Below, in pieces: positions 1 to 8,426 of a stretch of 24,258 nt of DNA; positions within the stretch are counted from its first letter, which is position 1, and each line of letters opens with the position of its first letter. Location: the IMG/VR virus record IMGVR_UViG_3300044655_000757, positions 1-24,258 of that record. One strand, 5' to 3'. The translations under genes and the position numbers were made by a program. The notes under the pieces are model-generated. The model was not told the DNA's origin. It made no database searches and saw only the letters and a list, made by a program, of their open reading frames with translations. Origin of the DNA: a virus.

Positions 1-92
1 TTAAGTGGCTGTTAGATGAAGAACCAGTATACGATCTGTTTAATGTTGAACAGAATCACAGGTATTATGCAAATAACGTTCTAATCAAAAAT
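1..92 (+). mobile_element. C-terminal end of an intein in gp17 (partial)
   Basis: Codons from base 3 to 92 read as the last 30 residues of an intein: a VYDLFNVEQNHRYYANN stretch (block F-like) followed by VLIKN and then Cys, the +1 extein nucleophile. The terminal Asn is present, but the penultimate residue is Lys where most inteins have His. The extein continues in frame without a stop, which argues that the element is intact enough to splice. The N-terminal part, and whether an endonuclease domain is present, lie outside the window. Confidence 0.85.
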
Positions 93-854
93 TGCGAATT
101 TTTAGTATACGACGAAACTCTTATTAGCAGTTTAAAGTTAGTAGAATTATACGGTAAAGAACCTATAATGAAAATGGGTCAAGTACGTTGGTATAAGGCT
201 CCAACAGCTGGTAATTTATACTTGATTGCATTAGATCCTAGTTTAGGAACTGGTGGTGACTTTTCAGCAATAACAGTTTTTGAATTACCATCGATGAATC
301 AAGTAGCAGAATGGCATCATAACATTACACCTATTCAAGGACAAGTAAAGTTACTTAGAGAAATTCTATTATACATTCAAGATGAATTAGGATATGATCA
401 ATATAATTCTATATATTGGTCAATAGAAAACAATACCGTAGGCGAAAGCGCGTTAGTAGTAGTTGAAAATTTAGGAGAAGAATCATTTCCAGGGTTGTTT
501 GTGAGTGAACCTGGCAGAAAAGGGCATGTTCGTAAATTCCGCAAAGGATTTAATACTACCTTTAATAATAAAATAGCAGCGTGTTCAAAATTAAAATATT
601 TTGTAGAAGAAGATAAAATGACTATCAACAGTAAACCATTAATTACTGAATTGAAATCTTTTATTGCGCATGGTATTAGTTTTAAAGGTAAACCGGGGCA
701 ACATGATGACTTAGTAGCAGCACTATTACTAGTAGTAAGAATGATTGATATACTAGCAGAATGGGATCCTATGGTATTTGAAAGAATGCGAATTGAAGAA
801 AGAATTGAGGACTGGGAAGCACCTCTACCAATATTTGTTTCCTCTAATATGTGA
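1..854 (+). CDS. 17: Terminase large subunit gp17, C-terminal part (5' end outside window, intein-interrupted)
   Basis: This is the ATP-driven DNA packaging motor, whose C-terminal nuclease domain cuts concatemeric DNA into headfuls. The frame is open from base 3; the first 30 codons are the tail of an intein and the host protein resumes at Cys (93-95). The extein matches the T4 gp17 nuclease domain: the stretch around ETLISS corresponds to T4 GTLISG. An RNase H-like acidic triad is visible: Asp in IALDPSLG (234-236), Glu in WSIENN (426-428) and Asp in HDDLV (705-710), equivalent to T4 D401, E458 and D542. The ATPase domain lies upstream, outside the window. The stop overlaps a possible GTG start of the next gene. 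A start at the internal Met at 168 would cut the domain and is not correct. Confidence 0.93.
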   Translation, partial: KWLLDEEPVYDLFNVEQNHRYYANNVLIKNCEFLVYDETLISSLKLVELYGKEPIMKMGQVRWYKAPTAGNLYLIALDPSLGTGGDFSAITVFELPSMNQVAEWHHNITPIQGQVKLLREILLYIQDELGYDQYNSIYWSIENNTVGESALVVVENLGEESFPGLFVSEPGRKGHVRKFRKGFNTTFNNKIAACSKLKYFVEEDKMTINSKPLITELKSFIAHGISFKGKPGQHDDLVAALLLVVRMIDILAEWDPMVFERMRIEERIEDWEAPLPIFVSSNM

Positions 855-865
855 TAAATATAAAC

Positions 866-3193
866 ATGGACAATAATTTAAACAAAATCGCTAAAGACCT
901 TTATGGTAAAATACAAACACGTTTTTCAGATATTAAAATGGGAGACGAAAATGCAGAAGTCTTAAGTAAGAAAGTCGATATTCCTCGTGCTAGATTTTTT
1001 GAGTTTCAATACACAGAAAATGGAGAACCACTTGGAACTATTGCTATTACACTAGACTTAGATGATGGTATTGTAGTACAAGTTAGTGGAGACTTAGTTG
1101 ACGATGACTCCGGGGCTACACATCACAATGCATTTAAATTTATAAGATCATTTAGACAATTTGCTAAATCTCGCTTATTAAATTTTGATGTACAAAATAT
1201 CGGTAAAAGCAACTTAGACAAGCGAGACTATCAGTTTCAAGCAAAACCCAAGGAATTACCAATGATGGAAAGTAAAATGTTTGGGACTTCTAGAATAAGT
1301 TACCAAAATTTAGGCGAAACTCGGTTAATAGTTAAACATAACCAGCCTATTAACCCTGAACTAGCTGCAGGACGTACTATGCACATCGAATGCATTTACG
1401 TTGAAAATGCAGACGGTGAAAGATTTAAATACCCCTATAAACATTTACCAGGTGCTCGAGCACTAGCAGAACATGTTAAACATGGTGGAAACCCATACGA
1501 TGCAATTGGCAAACACATTACTAAACTTAGTGAAGAACTAGCAAGTTTACGTAAGTTTAAAGGATATGTCGGACGTCAATCTCAATTATCAGAAGCAATG
1601 GGCAATGTTACAGATCGTGTAATTGAGCGCATTGAAGAAGTTAAAAAAGAAATACACAACTTACAACGTCCTTCATATTATCAACAATTTGCAGAATCGT
1701 TTATTGAAAAAGAAGAAAAAGCAATTCCAGAAACTGTTATGAATGACTGGATTGATCGGTTAACAGTACGTACTTTTAATGAAGAAATGAAAACTGTATT
1801 CCCATTCTTATACAACATAGTAGACGAAAGCGAATTACCAGTTTGCGAATTATCGTCAGATTACTTCTTAGATGAAAAAGCACCTAAAGGCTGGGAAGGA
1901 ACTGTTAAAGCAATGAAAAAACACAAGGAGATCGATAATCCTTGGGCATTAGCACATTCAATGAAAAACAAAGGCTATACAAGCCATAAAAAAGAAAGTT
2001 TCGATCCAGAACTTGCATTTGAATCATTTATTAATCGTATCATGCTTGAAGATAAAGACGAACTCTTTAGTCCGAACAAGGATTCACAAAAAGTTGCTAT
2101 TGACAAATTAAATAAAATTTTAGAAAAAGAATTACGTGGCGGACCGGATGGCATTAATGCTATTCAAAGTTTAGCTGGTTTAATTGACGATCCTGATTTT
2201 TTAGATTCACTTAAAGACATCGACCCAGACTTAGATGTTCGTCCGTTAATACAACAATATGTAACATATACCGATCCAGGTGTTGCAGTTCAATTACAAT
2301 TTGGTGACGGTAACATCGGCGGACAAGACATGGCACCAGCAGCAGACGGATCTGCTCCTCCAGCTCCTCCAGCAGCTCCTCCAGCACCAGAAGGCGCACC
2401 TGATATGGGTGGCGGCTTAGGTGGTCTAGGTGGCGGAATGCCTCCAGACTTAGGCGGAATGCCTCCGGAAGGAGAATTACCTCCAGAAGGCGAACCAGGT
2501 GCAGAAGCAGGCGCTCCTCCAGCTCCAGAAGGCGAACCAGGTGCAGAAGCAGGCGCTCCTCCAGCTCCGCCAGTAGGTGAAGTACCCCCTCCAGCTCCGC
2601 CGATGCAAGAAGGTATTAATCATAAGAAAGCTAAAATCAAAGCTAAGTTTATTAAAGCTAAAGCAGCCGGTGCAACATTAGAAACTATGTTTGCAGAAGG
2701 TATGACTATTCGTGATGCTATTAGAGAAAGCGGATTAACTCCGTGCGAGGCAGGATTTGGTGAATGTGACATGGAAGATAAACACGACGGCGGCGAACCG
2801 GCAGACGAAAACATTTCAGGTAAAGACCAAATCTTAAATTCAATTGCTGGATTTTGGAATAAAGAAGAACGCAACTTTACAATCGGAGGCACTAGAGTTA
2901 AAACTAAAATAATTAAAGGTTTTAAAGATGGTGAATACAGTAATGCATCAGAAGAAGATGTTAGAGAAGTATTGCAAAAAGTTGATCAGTTAGATCCAAG
3001 CGAAGATGCTCGTGAACAAAACGATGTGTTAAGATTAGCAGGCGTAAAACATCAAAACTTAAACACTGATGATATCGATATGGAAGGTTTTGGCAAGCGC
3101 AAATTTGATAGTATCGATAAACATAAAATGCATAAAACAATGAGGAATAATTATGAAAAGAATTTCAGAAACCGTACTTCTAGATTCCGTTAA
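866..3193 (+). CDS. Large conserved phage protein of unknown function, probably virion-related
   Basis: About 775 residues with no enzyme motif that I can name. I recall similar proteins next to the terminase in marine T4-like phages, but cannot confirm this here. The N-terminal third is mixed alpha/beta, followed by a charged helical stretch (LSEELASLRKFKGYVGRQ onward). Near residue 360 lies the pattern PWALAHSMKNKGYTSHKK, which I have seen in short phage structural proteins. A flexible Pro/Ala/Gly/Glu linker follows (about 2320-2610) with a 14-residue repeat, then a Lys/Ala-rich helix and an acidic to basic tail. The ATG at 866 was chosen; a GTG at 851 overlapping the gp17 stop is the alternative, and neither has a clear ribosome binding site. 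The end overlaps the next gene by 41 bases. The place after gp17 suggests head or tail assembly. Confidence 0.7.
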   Translation: MDNNLNKIAKDLYGKIQTRFSDIKMGDENAEVLSKKVDIPRARFFEFQYTENGEPLGTIAITLDLDDGIVVQVSGDLVDDDSGATHHNAFKFIRSFRQFAKSRLLNFDVQNIGKSNLDKRDYQFQAKPKELPMMESKMFGTSRISYQNLGETRLIVKHNQPINPELAAGRTMHIECIYVENADGERFKYPYKHLPGARALAEHVKHGGNPYDAIGKHITKLSEELASLRKFKGYVGRQSQLSEAMGNVTDRVIERIEEVKKEIHNLQRPSYYQQFAESFIEKEEKAIPETVMNDWIDRLTVRTFNEEMKTVFPFLYNIVDESELPVCELSSDYFLDEKAPKGWEGTVKAMKKHKEIDNPWALAHSMKNKGYTSHKKESFDPELAFESFINRIMLEDKDELFSPNKDSQKVAIDKLNKILEKELRGGPDGINAIQSLAGLIDDPDFLDSLKDIDPDLDVRPLIQQYVTYTDPGVAVQLQFGDGNIGGQDMAPAADGSAPPAPPAAPPAPEGAPDMGGGLGGLGGGMPPDLGGMPPEGELPPEGEPGAEAGAPPAPEGEPGAEAGAPPAPPVGEVPPPAPPMQEGINHKKAKIKAKFIKAKAAGATLETMFAEGMTIRDAIRESGLTPCEAGFGECDMEDKHDGGEPADENISGKDQILNSIAGFWNKEERNFTIGGTRVKTKIIKGFKDGEYSNASEEDVREVLQKVDQLDPSEDAREQNDVLRLAGVKHQNLNTDDIDMEGFGKRKFDSIDKHKMHKTMRNNYEKNFRNRTSRFR
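2483..2566 (+). repeat. Two-copy 42-bp in-frame tandem repeat
   Basis: Nearly identical 42-base units start at 2483 and 2525 and encode PEGEPGAEAGAPPA twice inside the Pro/Ala-rich linker of the 866-3193 protein. The unit is a whole number of codons, so copy-number change would alter linker length without breaking the frame. Confidence 0.85.
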
Positions 3194-4097
3194 ATCTCTA
3201 AGAGAAACAATGGCATTGATTGAAGGTGCATTCGGAGATGCTCCTAATGTAATCGGTGCAACAGAACATCCAATGCAAAACTTTAGCGACTACATGAATA
3301 CAGGTAAAGATAATGTCAATAATGCAGTTGGCGACTTAGCATCTGGAATTGGACATAGTATAGGTGATCCACTTATTAATCAAGGTCCAAAAGTTGCAAA
3401 AGAAATTGCCCGCGGGATTGGCGCAGTCGGAAAAGGTGCATATAATGATATCTCAAACCACGTAAATAAAACGTTTACACAAGACGCAAATGATTGGGGT
3501 ATTGATAGATTCGGCGGTGGTGTAGCCGACATGCCTTCAGCAAAAAGTGCATCAGTTGGCGCAGGTGATGCACCCGATATTGCAAACAGTATGCTTAATG
3601 CACCGCATGAATATGCTGCTCCGACTCCGCAAGCACATCAGTTTAATCCATCTGATACTAGCTATGCACAAGATCATCCACCGGTAGATGATTTAAGTGG
3701 ACCATCAGATTTAGATGCGGTACATCCTTATAGTACTGCACCACATGCTGATAAACCACATCCTGCAGGACAACCAAAAACGCCTAAAGCTAAGTTTGAT
3801 CCAGCTGTACAAAAGTTACAATATGAACTACAAGCTAAAGGCTATCCTATTAAAGCCGATGGTATCTTAGGACCTAAAACACAACAAGCAATTGATTGGG
3901 AAAATCAATCAGCTAATACCCAAGATAGAATTACAGGTTATGATGAATTAAAAGCAGACATGGATCAGTCAATTGCTCCGTCTGAACCATTCGATAATAC
4001 GCAAGGAGATTTTGATCATGCAGATCCGATTGCAGAACATGTAACATTTAGTCAAGGCGACAGTTTAGCTAGAATCATTCAACTAGCAAGAGGATAA
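3153..4097 (+). CDS. Virion-associated protein candidate with peptidoglycan-binding-like module (paralogue A)
   Basis: 314 residues. Residues about 216-255 (DPAVQKLQYELQAKGYPIKA, then DGILGPKTQQAIDW) match the peptidoglycan-binding domain 1 pattern, a small three-helix module usually found in cell-wall hydrolases. No hydrolase domain accompanies it. The rest is Gly/Ala-rich and Pro/His/Asp-rich, probably disordered. The N-terminus MKRISETVLLDSVKSLRE and the C-terminus (D)SLARIIQLARG are shared with the next gene, so the two are tandem paralogues. The N-terminal helix ends MALIE-GAFG, which fits the (L/I)-x-E cleavage rule of the T4 prohead protease, so delivery into the head is possible. The start has GAGGAAT upstream and lies inside the previous gene. 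Function is inferred. Confidence 0.75.
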   Translation: MKRISETVLLDSVKSLRETMALIEGAFGDAPNVIGATEHPMQNFSDYMNTGKDNVNNAVGDLASGIGHSIGDPLINQGPKVAKEIARGIGAVGKGAYNDISNHVNKTFTQDANDWGIDRFGGGVADMPSAKSASVGAGDAPDIANSMLNAPHEYAAPTPQAHQFNPSDTSYAQDHPPVDDLSGPSDLDAVHPYSTAPHADKPHPAGQPKTPKAKFDPAVQKLQYELQAKGYPIKADGILGPKTQQAIDWENQSANTQDRITGYDELKADMDQSIAPSEPFDNTQGDFDHADPIAEHVTFSQGDSLARIIQLARG

Positions 4098-4099
4098 CA

Positions 4100-5104
4100 A
4101 TGAAAAAAATTACAGAAAACGCACTTTTATTTAGAGTTAATCAACTAAATGAAAAGTTAGCAATGTACGAAGCTGCACAAGCAACACAGCAACCGCAAGG
4201 CGGGATAATGCAATCAATGGGCAATGCACTCGGCAGCGCAGCAGGATATGCTACTGCTGTTCCACGCGCAATTGCTGATGCCGGGCAGTATGCATATAAC
4301 CATGCAGGCGGCGCAGTTGATGCTGTGAAAAATGCAGCAAGTAATGCAGCTAATACTGTTGTTCAAGGTGCTCAAAATTTTGGACAAGGCGTAGCACAAG
4401 GTTGGAATAACACAGATCCTGCAAAAATGGCAGGTATCGATGTTAATGCACCGCAGCAACAAGGAACAAGCGGTAAACCTGTTGCACAACAAAAACAACA
4501 AGCTCCTGCAGCTAAACCAGCAGCTACAACAGCACAAAAGCAACAAGCTCCTGCAGCTAAGCCAGATCCTGCAGTAGTAAAAATCCAACAAGATTTAATT
4601 GCTAAAGGTTATCCACTTAAAGCTGACGGCATTATGGGGCCTAAAACACAACAAGCAATGGATTGGCAAGCAAAGTCAGATAAACGTGATGCCGGTGTAC
4701 AAGCTACTAACAATATGGATCCTAGTAAACCTGCTCCTGCAGTTCCGACGGATCCTGCTCAAAAAGCAGCATATGATGCAGCAATTAAGAATATGAATCC
4801 AGCCCAAACACCGGCTCCAGCTCCGGCAGGCGCAGCGGCAATTACTCCTGCATTCCAAAGCCAACAAGCACCAGCTCCGGCAGCACCTGCCCAACAATCA
4901 GCGTATAATAGCTCTGCACTTGGACAGCTGCAACGGTCTCTTCAACAACAAGAAGCTGGCCAATCAATTCAAACACCACCTCCGGAAAAACCAGAAGGTG
5001 TAACAGTGTTTCCAGGAACAGCGACACAACAACAAACTGCTGAATCAGTTTCGTTTAAAAATGAAGATAGTTTAGCTAGAATAGTACAATTAGCAAAATG
5101 GTAA
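4100..5104 (+). CDS. Virion-associated protein candidate with peptidoglycan-binding-like module (paralogue B)
   Basis: 334 residues, the tandem paralogue of the preceding gene. The module at about residues 156-195 (DPAVVKIQQDLIAKGYPLKA, DGIMGPKTQQAMDW) is the best-conserved part. Around it are Gln/Ala/Pro-rich stretches, including two copies of KQQAPAAKPA near residues 132-155, that look like flexible linkers and differ completely from paralogue A. The N-terminus (MKKITENALLFRVNQLNEKL, then AMYEAAQ) and the C-terminal DSLARIVQLAKW are conserved. The start has AGAGGATAACA just upstream and follows the previous stop by two bases, so the pair is co-translated. A late promoter, the gp32 leader and gp32 follow. 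The role is probably structural or injected with the DNA; this is inference. Confidence 0.75.
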   Translation: MKKITENALLFRVNQLNEKLAMYEAAQATQQPQGGIMQSMGNALGSAAGYATAVPRAIADAGQYAYNHAGGAVDAVKNAASNAANTVVQGAQNFGQGVAQGWNNTDPAKMAGIDVNAPQQQGTSGKPVAQQKQQAPAAKPAATTAQKQQAPAAKPDPAVVKIQQDLIAKGYPLKADGIMGPKTQQAMDWQAKSDKRDAGVQATNNMDPSKPAPAVPTDPAQKAAYDAAIKNMNPAQTPAPAPAGAAAITPAFQSQQAPAPAAPAQQSAYNSSALGQLQRSLQQQEAGQSIQTPPPEKPEGVTVFPGTATQQQTAESVSFKNEDSLARIVQLAKW

Positions 5105-5133
5105 AAAGAATATGAAAAAGTGAAAGATTTCTC

Positions 5134-5162
5134 TTGCTCATATAAATAATAGAGTATATAAT
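5134..5162 (+). promoter_or_regulatory. Overlapping sigma70-type and T4-type late promoter for gp32
   Basis: A sigma70-like promoter TTGCTC (5134-5139), 17-base spacer and TATAAT (5157-5162) contains within its spacer a perfect T4 late promoter octamer TATAAATA (5141-5148). One stretch could therefore serve the host holoenzyme early and the gp55-directed polymerase late. It leaves a leader of about 125 bases before the gp32 start. Confidence 0.7.
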
Positions 5163-5226
5163 ACGCACATACTTTAACAGTAAGGCATTATATATTAAAG
5201 TATAAAACACAAAAAATATTAGTAAT

Positions 5227-5288
5227 AAAACACATAGGCTATATAACACACAGAGTAAAATCTGTGTGTTAAATTCAAAACACATAGG
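5227..5288 (+). promoter_or_regulatory. gp32 leader: hairpin between two direct repeats, possible translational operator
   Basis: The 12-mer AAAACACATAGG occurs at 5227-5238 and again at 5277-5288, where its AGG forms the ribosome binding site of gp32. Between them is a perfect 10-bp hairpin (AACACACAGA at 5245-5254, loop GTAAAA, TCTGTGTGTT at 5261-5270). T4 gp32 is known to repress its own translation through a folded leader plus an unstructured region over the ribosome binding site. The arrangement here is consistent with that, but the assignment is inference. Confidence 0.5.
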
Positions 5289-5296
5289 ATAATAAA

Positions 5297-6307
5297 ATGG
5301 CAACACTAGCAGAAATCAGAGCAAAATTAAAAGCGGCAGAAACACGTACAACAGATAGTAACACAGGCGGCGATAAATCAATTTATCCTTTCTGGACTAT
5401 TAAATCAGGCGGCGAAGCAACTTTTAGATTCCTACCAGACGGTAATCCAGATAACACTTTTTTCTGGGTTGAACGCAACGTAATCAAATTACCTTTTGCA
5501 GGTATTAAAGGTCAAACAGATAATAAAGCAGTAACAGTAAATGTACCATGCGTTGAAATGTATAACGACGGTTCAGTATGTCCGATTCTTTCAGAAGTGC
5601 GTCCCTGGTTTAAAGATCCTTCATTAGAAGACATGGGTCGTAAATACTGGAAAAAACGTAGCTTCATTTATCATGGCTTTGTATCTAAAGACGGTTTAGA
5701 CGAAAAAGAACCACCTGAAAATTCAATCCGTAGATTTATTATCGGACCACAAATTAACAAATTAATTCACGCAGCATTAACTGACGAAGAATATACAGAA
5801 TTACCTACAGACTATGTAAATGGTTTCGACTTTACATTACGTGTCGGTAGCAAAGGCGGCTTTGCTGATTATTCAACATCAACTTGGAAACGTAACACAC
5901 GTCCATTAAGCGATGCTGAAAATGCAGCAATTGATAAATTTGGATTACCAAACTTATCAGACTACTTACCTAAAAAACCAAACGACGTTGAACTTAAAGT
6001 TATGATGGAAATGTTTGAAGCATCAGTAAATGGTGAAGCATATGACATCGAACGTTGGGGCAAATACTTTAGACCATATGGTGTACAGTTTGACGAAAAT
6101 GCAGCTCCTACGCATACTGCTACAGTAGCACCAGTTGTTGCACCCGTAGCTCCTGTAGTACACAAAGTCGAAGAAGAATTACCTTGGGATGAGCCAGCTG
6201 AAACTGTTAATGCATATACTCCACCAACTGCTGTTGACACAGCGCCTGCGGCATCAAGCGATTCTCGTGCTAATGATATTTTAGCAAGAATTCGTAACCG
6301 CGGTTAA
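5297..6307 (+). CDS. 32: Single-stranded DNA-binding protein gp32
   Basis: gp32 coats single-stranded DNA during replication, recombination and repair and recruits UvsX and the gp41 helicase system. The 336 residues (T4 gp32: 301) begin with a basic N-terminal helix (MATLAEIRAKLKAAETR) of the kind that mediates cooperative binding. The core has the OB-fold sequence FWTIKSGGEATFRFLPDG and the VPCVEMY...CPIL region, where Cys85 and Cys95 could be zinc ligands; the full His/Cys set of T4 is not obvious. Beyond residue 255 a Pro/Ala/Val-rich linker leads to an acidic patch (VEEELPWDEP) and a tail DILARIRNRG, which is basic at the very end, unlike the acidic T4 tail. ATAGGAT precedes the ATG. The gene is followed by a hairpin and lies upstream of uvsX, a functionally sensible pairing. 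Confidence 0.93.
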   Translation: MATLAEIRAKLKAAETRTTDSNTGGDKSIYPFWTIKSGGEATFRFLPDGNPDNTFFWVERNVIKLPFAGIKGQTDNKAVTVNVPCVEMYNDGSVCPILSEVRPWFKDPSLEDMGRKYWKKRSFIYHGFVSKDGLDEKEPPENSIRRFIIGPQINKLIHAALTDEEYTELPTDYVNGFDFTLRVGSKGGFADYSTSTWKRNTRPLSDAENAAIDKFGLPNLSDYLPKKPNDVELKVMMEMFEASVNGEAYDIERWGKYFRPYGVQFDENAAPTHTATVAPVVAPVAPVVHKVEEELPWDEPAETVNAYTPPTAVDTAPAASSDSRANDILARIRNRG

Positions 6308-6320
6308 TAGGTGTAAGATT

Positions 6321-6346
6321 AACGTAGCAAGGGGTCTTGCTACGTT
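6321..6346 (+). terminator. Perfect 11-bp hairpin after gp32
   Basis: AACGTAGCAAG (6321-6331), loop GGGT and CTTGCTACGTT (6336-6346) form a perfect stem 14 bases after the gp32 stop. There is no long T-run, so it may stabilise the 3' end of the gp32 message or act as a weak terminator. The hairpin also argues against translation of the endonuclease gene from the in-frame TTG at 6337. Confidence 0.65.
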
Positions 6347-6366
6347 ACATTGTTTGGAGTATATTC

Positions 6367-7131
6367 ATGGCAACAAAACCCTTTGATAATAATCATACCC
6401 CTATTTTTTATGTTTACAGTTATTTAAGAAAATCTGATAATACACCGTATTATATCGGTAAAGGTAAAAAAAATCGAGCTTTTGAGACGCATGGTAGAAT
6501 CAGCGTTCCAAAAGATAAATCAAAAATTAAATTCATAAAAGAAAATTTATTTGAGTCAGCAGCAATTTCATTAGAAATAGATTTAATATCTTTTTATGGT
6601 AGAAAAGATATAGGTACCGGTATATTACACAATTTAACAGATGGAGGCGATGGATTAATAAATCCAGGACCATTAACTCGAAAAAAAATGAGAGAGAATA
6701 TTAAACAAGGTATCACCGGAATGCTCAATAAGCGTCATTCAGTGGAAACTATTAAGAAAATGAGTGCATCTGCTAAACGCCGAGGATTTACTAACGAACA
6801 GCGTCAAAAAATAAAAGCATCATTGAGTGGAAAACTTAGAGGTCCTATGTCTGAAGAGAGAAAATTGGCAATTTCTTTAGCAAAAAAAGGTAAATCTAAT
6901 GGACATATTGGTATGAAGCATACTGATGAAACTAAACGAAAAATGAGAGAATCTCAAGCAAAATTAGAGTATACTCATAATGCAGAAATATGTAAAAAAA
7001 TGAGTAATATAAAGAAAGAACAAATATCTAAAATGACAGCAGAAGAACGTAAAGATCGGTTTGGCAAACATAACAAAAAAGAAAATAGAAAACTACACAC
7101 GGAGATAACTAATGGCTACTCGTCCCTTTGA
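6367..7131 (+). CDS. GIY-YIG homing endonuclease with NUMOD3-type repeats, inserted before uvsX
   Basis: A free-standing homing endonuclease that would cut uninserted alleles and spread its own gene by repair. Of 254 residues, the first 100 carry a GIY-YIG-type nuclease: YVY (16-18), YYIGKGK (28-34), the catalytic-type Arg37, Glu70 in [15 protein letters not shown], and LTDGGDG (90-96). Residues about 115-200 contain repeated K..S.E...KMS.S.K and T.E.R.KI..SLSGK motifs, the NUMOD3 DNA-binding repeat. The start is the ATG at 6367 with TTGGAG in front. The first seven residues MATKPFD copy the UvsX start MATRPFD (16 of 21 bases identical, including CCCTTTGAT), and the 3' end overlaps uvsX by 20 bases. 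The insertion therefore sits exactly at the uvsX start codon. Confidence 0.88.
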   Translation: MATKPFDNNHTPIFYVYSYLRKSDNTPYYIGKGKKNRAFETHGRISVPKDKSKIKFIKENLFESAAISLEIDLISFYGRKDIGTGILHNLTDGGDGLINPGPLTRKKMRENIKQGITGMLNKRHSVETIKKMSASAKRRGFTNEQRQKIKASLSGKLRGPMSEERKLAISLAKKGKSNGHIGMKHTDETKRKMRESQAKLEYTHNAEICKKMSNIKKEQISKMTAEERKDRFGKHNKKENRKLHTEITNGYSSL

Positions 7132-8200
7132 TTTAACAAAATTTCGAAAAACTCTAACAAAAAGCATTGACGGCTTAGGTGTAGGCTTTAATGATCCTAC
7201 AGATTGGGTAAGTACTGGCAATTTCGCATTGAACTATCTTATTAGTTCAGATTTCAACAAAGGTATTCCATTAGGCAAAGTAACTGTGTTTGCAGGCGAA
7301 TCAGGTGCAGGTAAAAGTTACATCTGCTCAGGTAATATCATTAAACACGCTCAAGAACAAGAAATTTATGTAGTATTGATTGATTCTGAAAACGCACTAG
7401 ACGAAGCTTGGCTACACGCACTAGGTGTAGATACAAGTGAAGAAAAACTTCTTAAACTTAACATGGCTATGATTGATGACGTAGCTAAAACTATAAGTGA
7501 GTTTATGAAAGAATACAAAGCTATGGAAGACAAACCGAAAGTCTTGTTTGTAGTAGATTCATTAGGTATGTTATTAACTCCGACTGATATTAATCAATTC
7601 GAAGCAGGTGATTTAAAAGGTGATATGGGTCGTAAACCTAAAGCACTTACAGCACTCGTTCGTAACTGTGTTAATATGTTCGGTAGTCACAATGTAGGTT
7701 TAGTATGTACTAACCATAGTTATGCATCACAAGATATGTTTGATCCAGACGATAAGATTTCAGGCGGTCAAGGTTTTATCTATGCATCTAGTATTGTAGT
7801 AGCAATGAAAAAACTTAAATTGAAAGAAGACGAAGATGGTAATAAAGTTAGCGAAGTTAACGGTATTCGTGCCTCATGTAAAATTATGAAAACACGTTAT
7901 GCTAAACCATTTGAGTCATTACAAATTAAAATTCCATATACTACAGGTATGAACCCATTTAGTGGTTTAGTTGATTTATTTGAGAAAAAGAATATCTTGA
8001 AAAAAGATGGAAATAGACTTAAATATGTGGCAACTGATGGTACTGAAATTAAATTGTACCGTAAGGAATGGGAAAGTAATACTAATGATTCGTTGTTAAG
8101 AGCAATGAACGAGTTTACTGATGTACCAGTGGTATTTGATGACATTGAAGATATCATTGAAGATGATTACGTCATGGAGGACGATAATAATGTTGAATGA
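7112..8200 (+). CDS. uvsX: UvsX recombinase (RecA-like)
   Basis: A strand-exchange protein that forms filaments on single-stranded DNA cleared of gp32 and drives recombination-dependent replication and repair. Of 362 residues (T4 UvsX: 391), the core shows Walker A GESGAGKS (62-69), the downstream [10 protein letters not shown] with a catalytic-type Glu93, Walker B VLFVVDS (144-150) and the L1/L2-region sequence [20 protein letters not shown]. The C-terminus is strongly acidic ([18 protein letters not shown]), a feature of phage and bacterial recombinases that modulates DNA binding. The ATG at 7112 has CGGAGATAACT upstream; this site lies within the endonuclease gene, so both would be read from one message. 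The gene overlaps the next gene by 11 bases. Confidence 0.93.
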   Translation: MATRPFDLTKFRKTLTKSIDGLGVGFNDPTDWVSTGNFALNYLISSDFNKGIPLGKVTVFAGESGAGKSYICSGNIIKHAQEQEIYVVLIDSENALDEAWLHALGVDTSEEKLLKLNMAMIDDVAKTISEFMKEYKAMEDKPKVLFVVDSLGMLLTPTDINQFEAGDLKGDMGRKPKALTALVRNCVNMFGSHNVGLVCTNHSYASQDMFDPDDKISGGQGFIYASSIVVAMKKLKLKEDEDGNKVSEVNGIRASCKIMKTRYAKPFESLQIKIPYTTGMNPFSGLVDLFEKKNILKKDGNRLKYVATDGTEIKLYRKEWESNTNDSLLRAMNEFTDVPVVFDDIEDIIEDDYVMEDDNNVE

Positions 8201-8426
8201 AACACAAATTGCTGATGTATGGTTGTTGTTTGCAGATTATATTGATAAGAAACAAGCAGAAATTGCTGCTGAGAGATTTATTGAATTGTTAGCAGACTTT
8301 GGTGCTACTGATCGTACCTTTCAAGGTGCTATTGGTATTGATCCTGTATTAGATCAAGCTATTACATACTACTTAGAAGATAATAGCGACGAAGATGATG
8401 ACGATTATTCAGAATTGGAGTTTTAA
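8190..8426 (+). CDS. Small acidic conserved protein downstream of uvsX, function unknown
   Basis: 78 residues, not recognised beyond a feeling that similar short proteins follow uvsX in marine T4-like phages. The start is the ATG at 8190, inside the end of uvsX, with a strong GGAGG at 8176-8180; longer in-frame starts lie in uvsX coding sequence and are unlikely. The first 60 residues predict as helices ([20 protein letters not shown] and on) with DFGATDRTFQGAIGIDPVLD in the middle. The end is an acidic tail (EDNSDEDDDDYSELEF) that could mimic nucleic acid or contact basic surfaces. Coupling to uvsX suggests a recombination accessory role, but nothing in the sequence proves it. Confidence 0.8.
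   Translation: MLNETQIADVWLLFADYIDKKQAEIAAERFIELLADFGATDRTFQGAIGIDPVLDQAITYYLEDNSDEDDDDYSELEF

Noticed and set aside
853-860. Late-promoter-like GATAAATA at the start of the 866-3193 gene
   Set aside because: Transcription would begin at about the ATG itself, giving a leaderless message; probably a chance match.
6337-6366. Longer start (TTG at 6337) for the homing endonuclease
   Set aside because: It lies within the hairpin after gp32 and has no ribosome binding site; the ATG at 6367 has GGAG upstream and matches the uvsX N-terminus.
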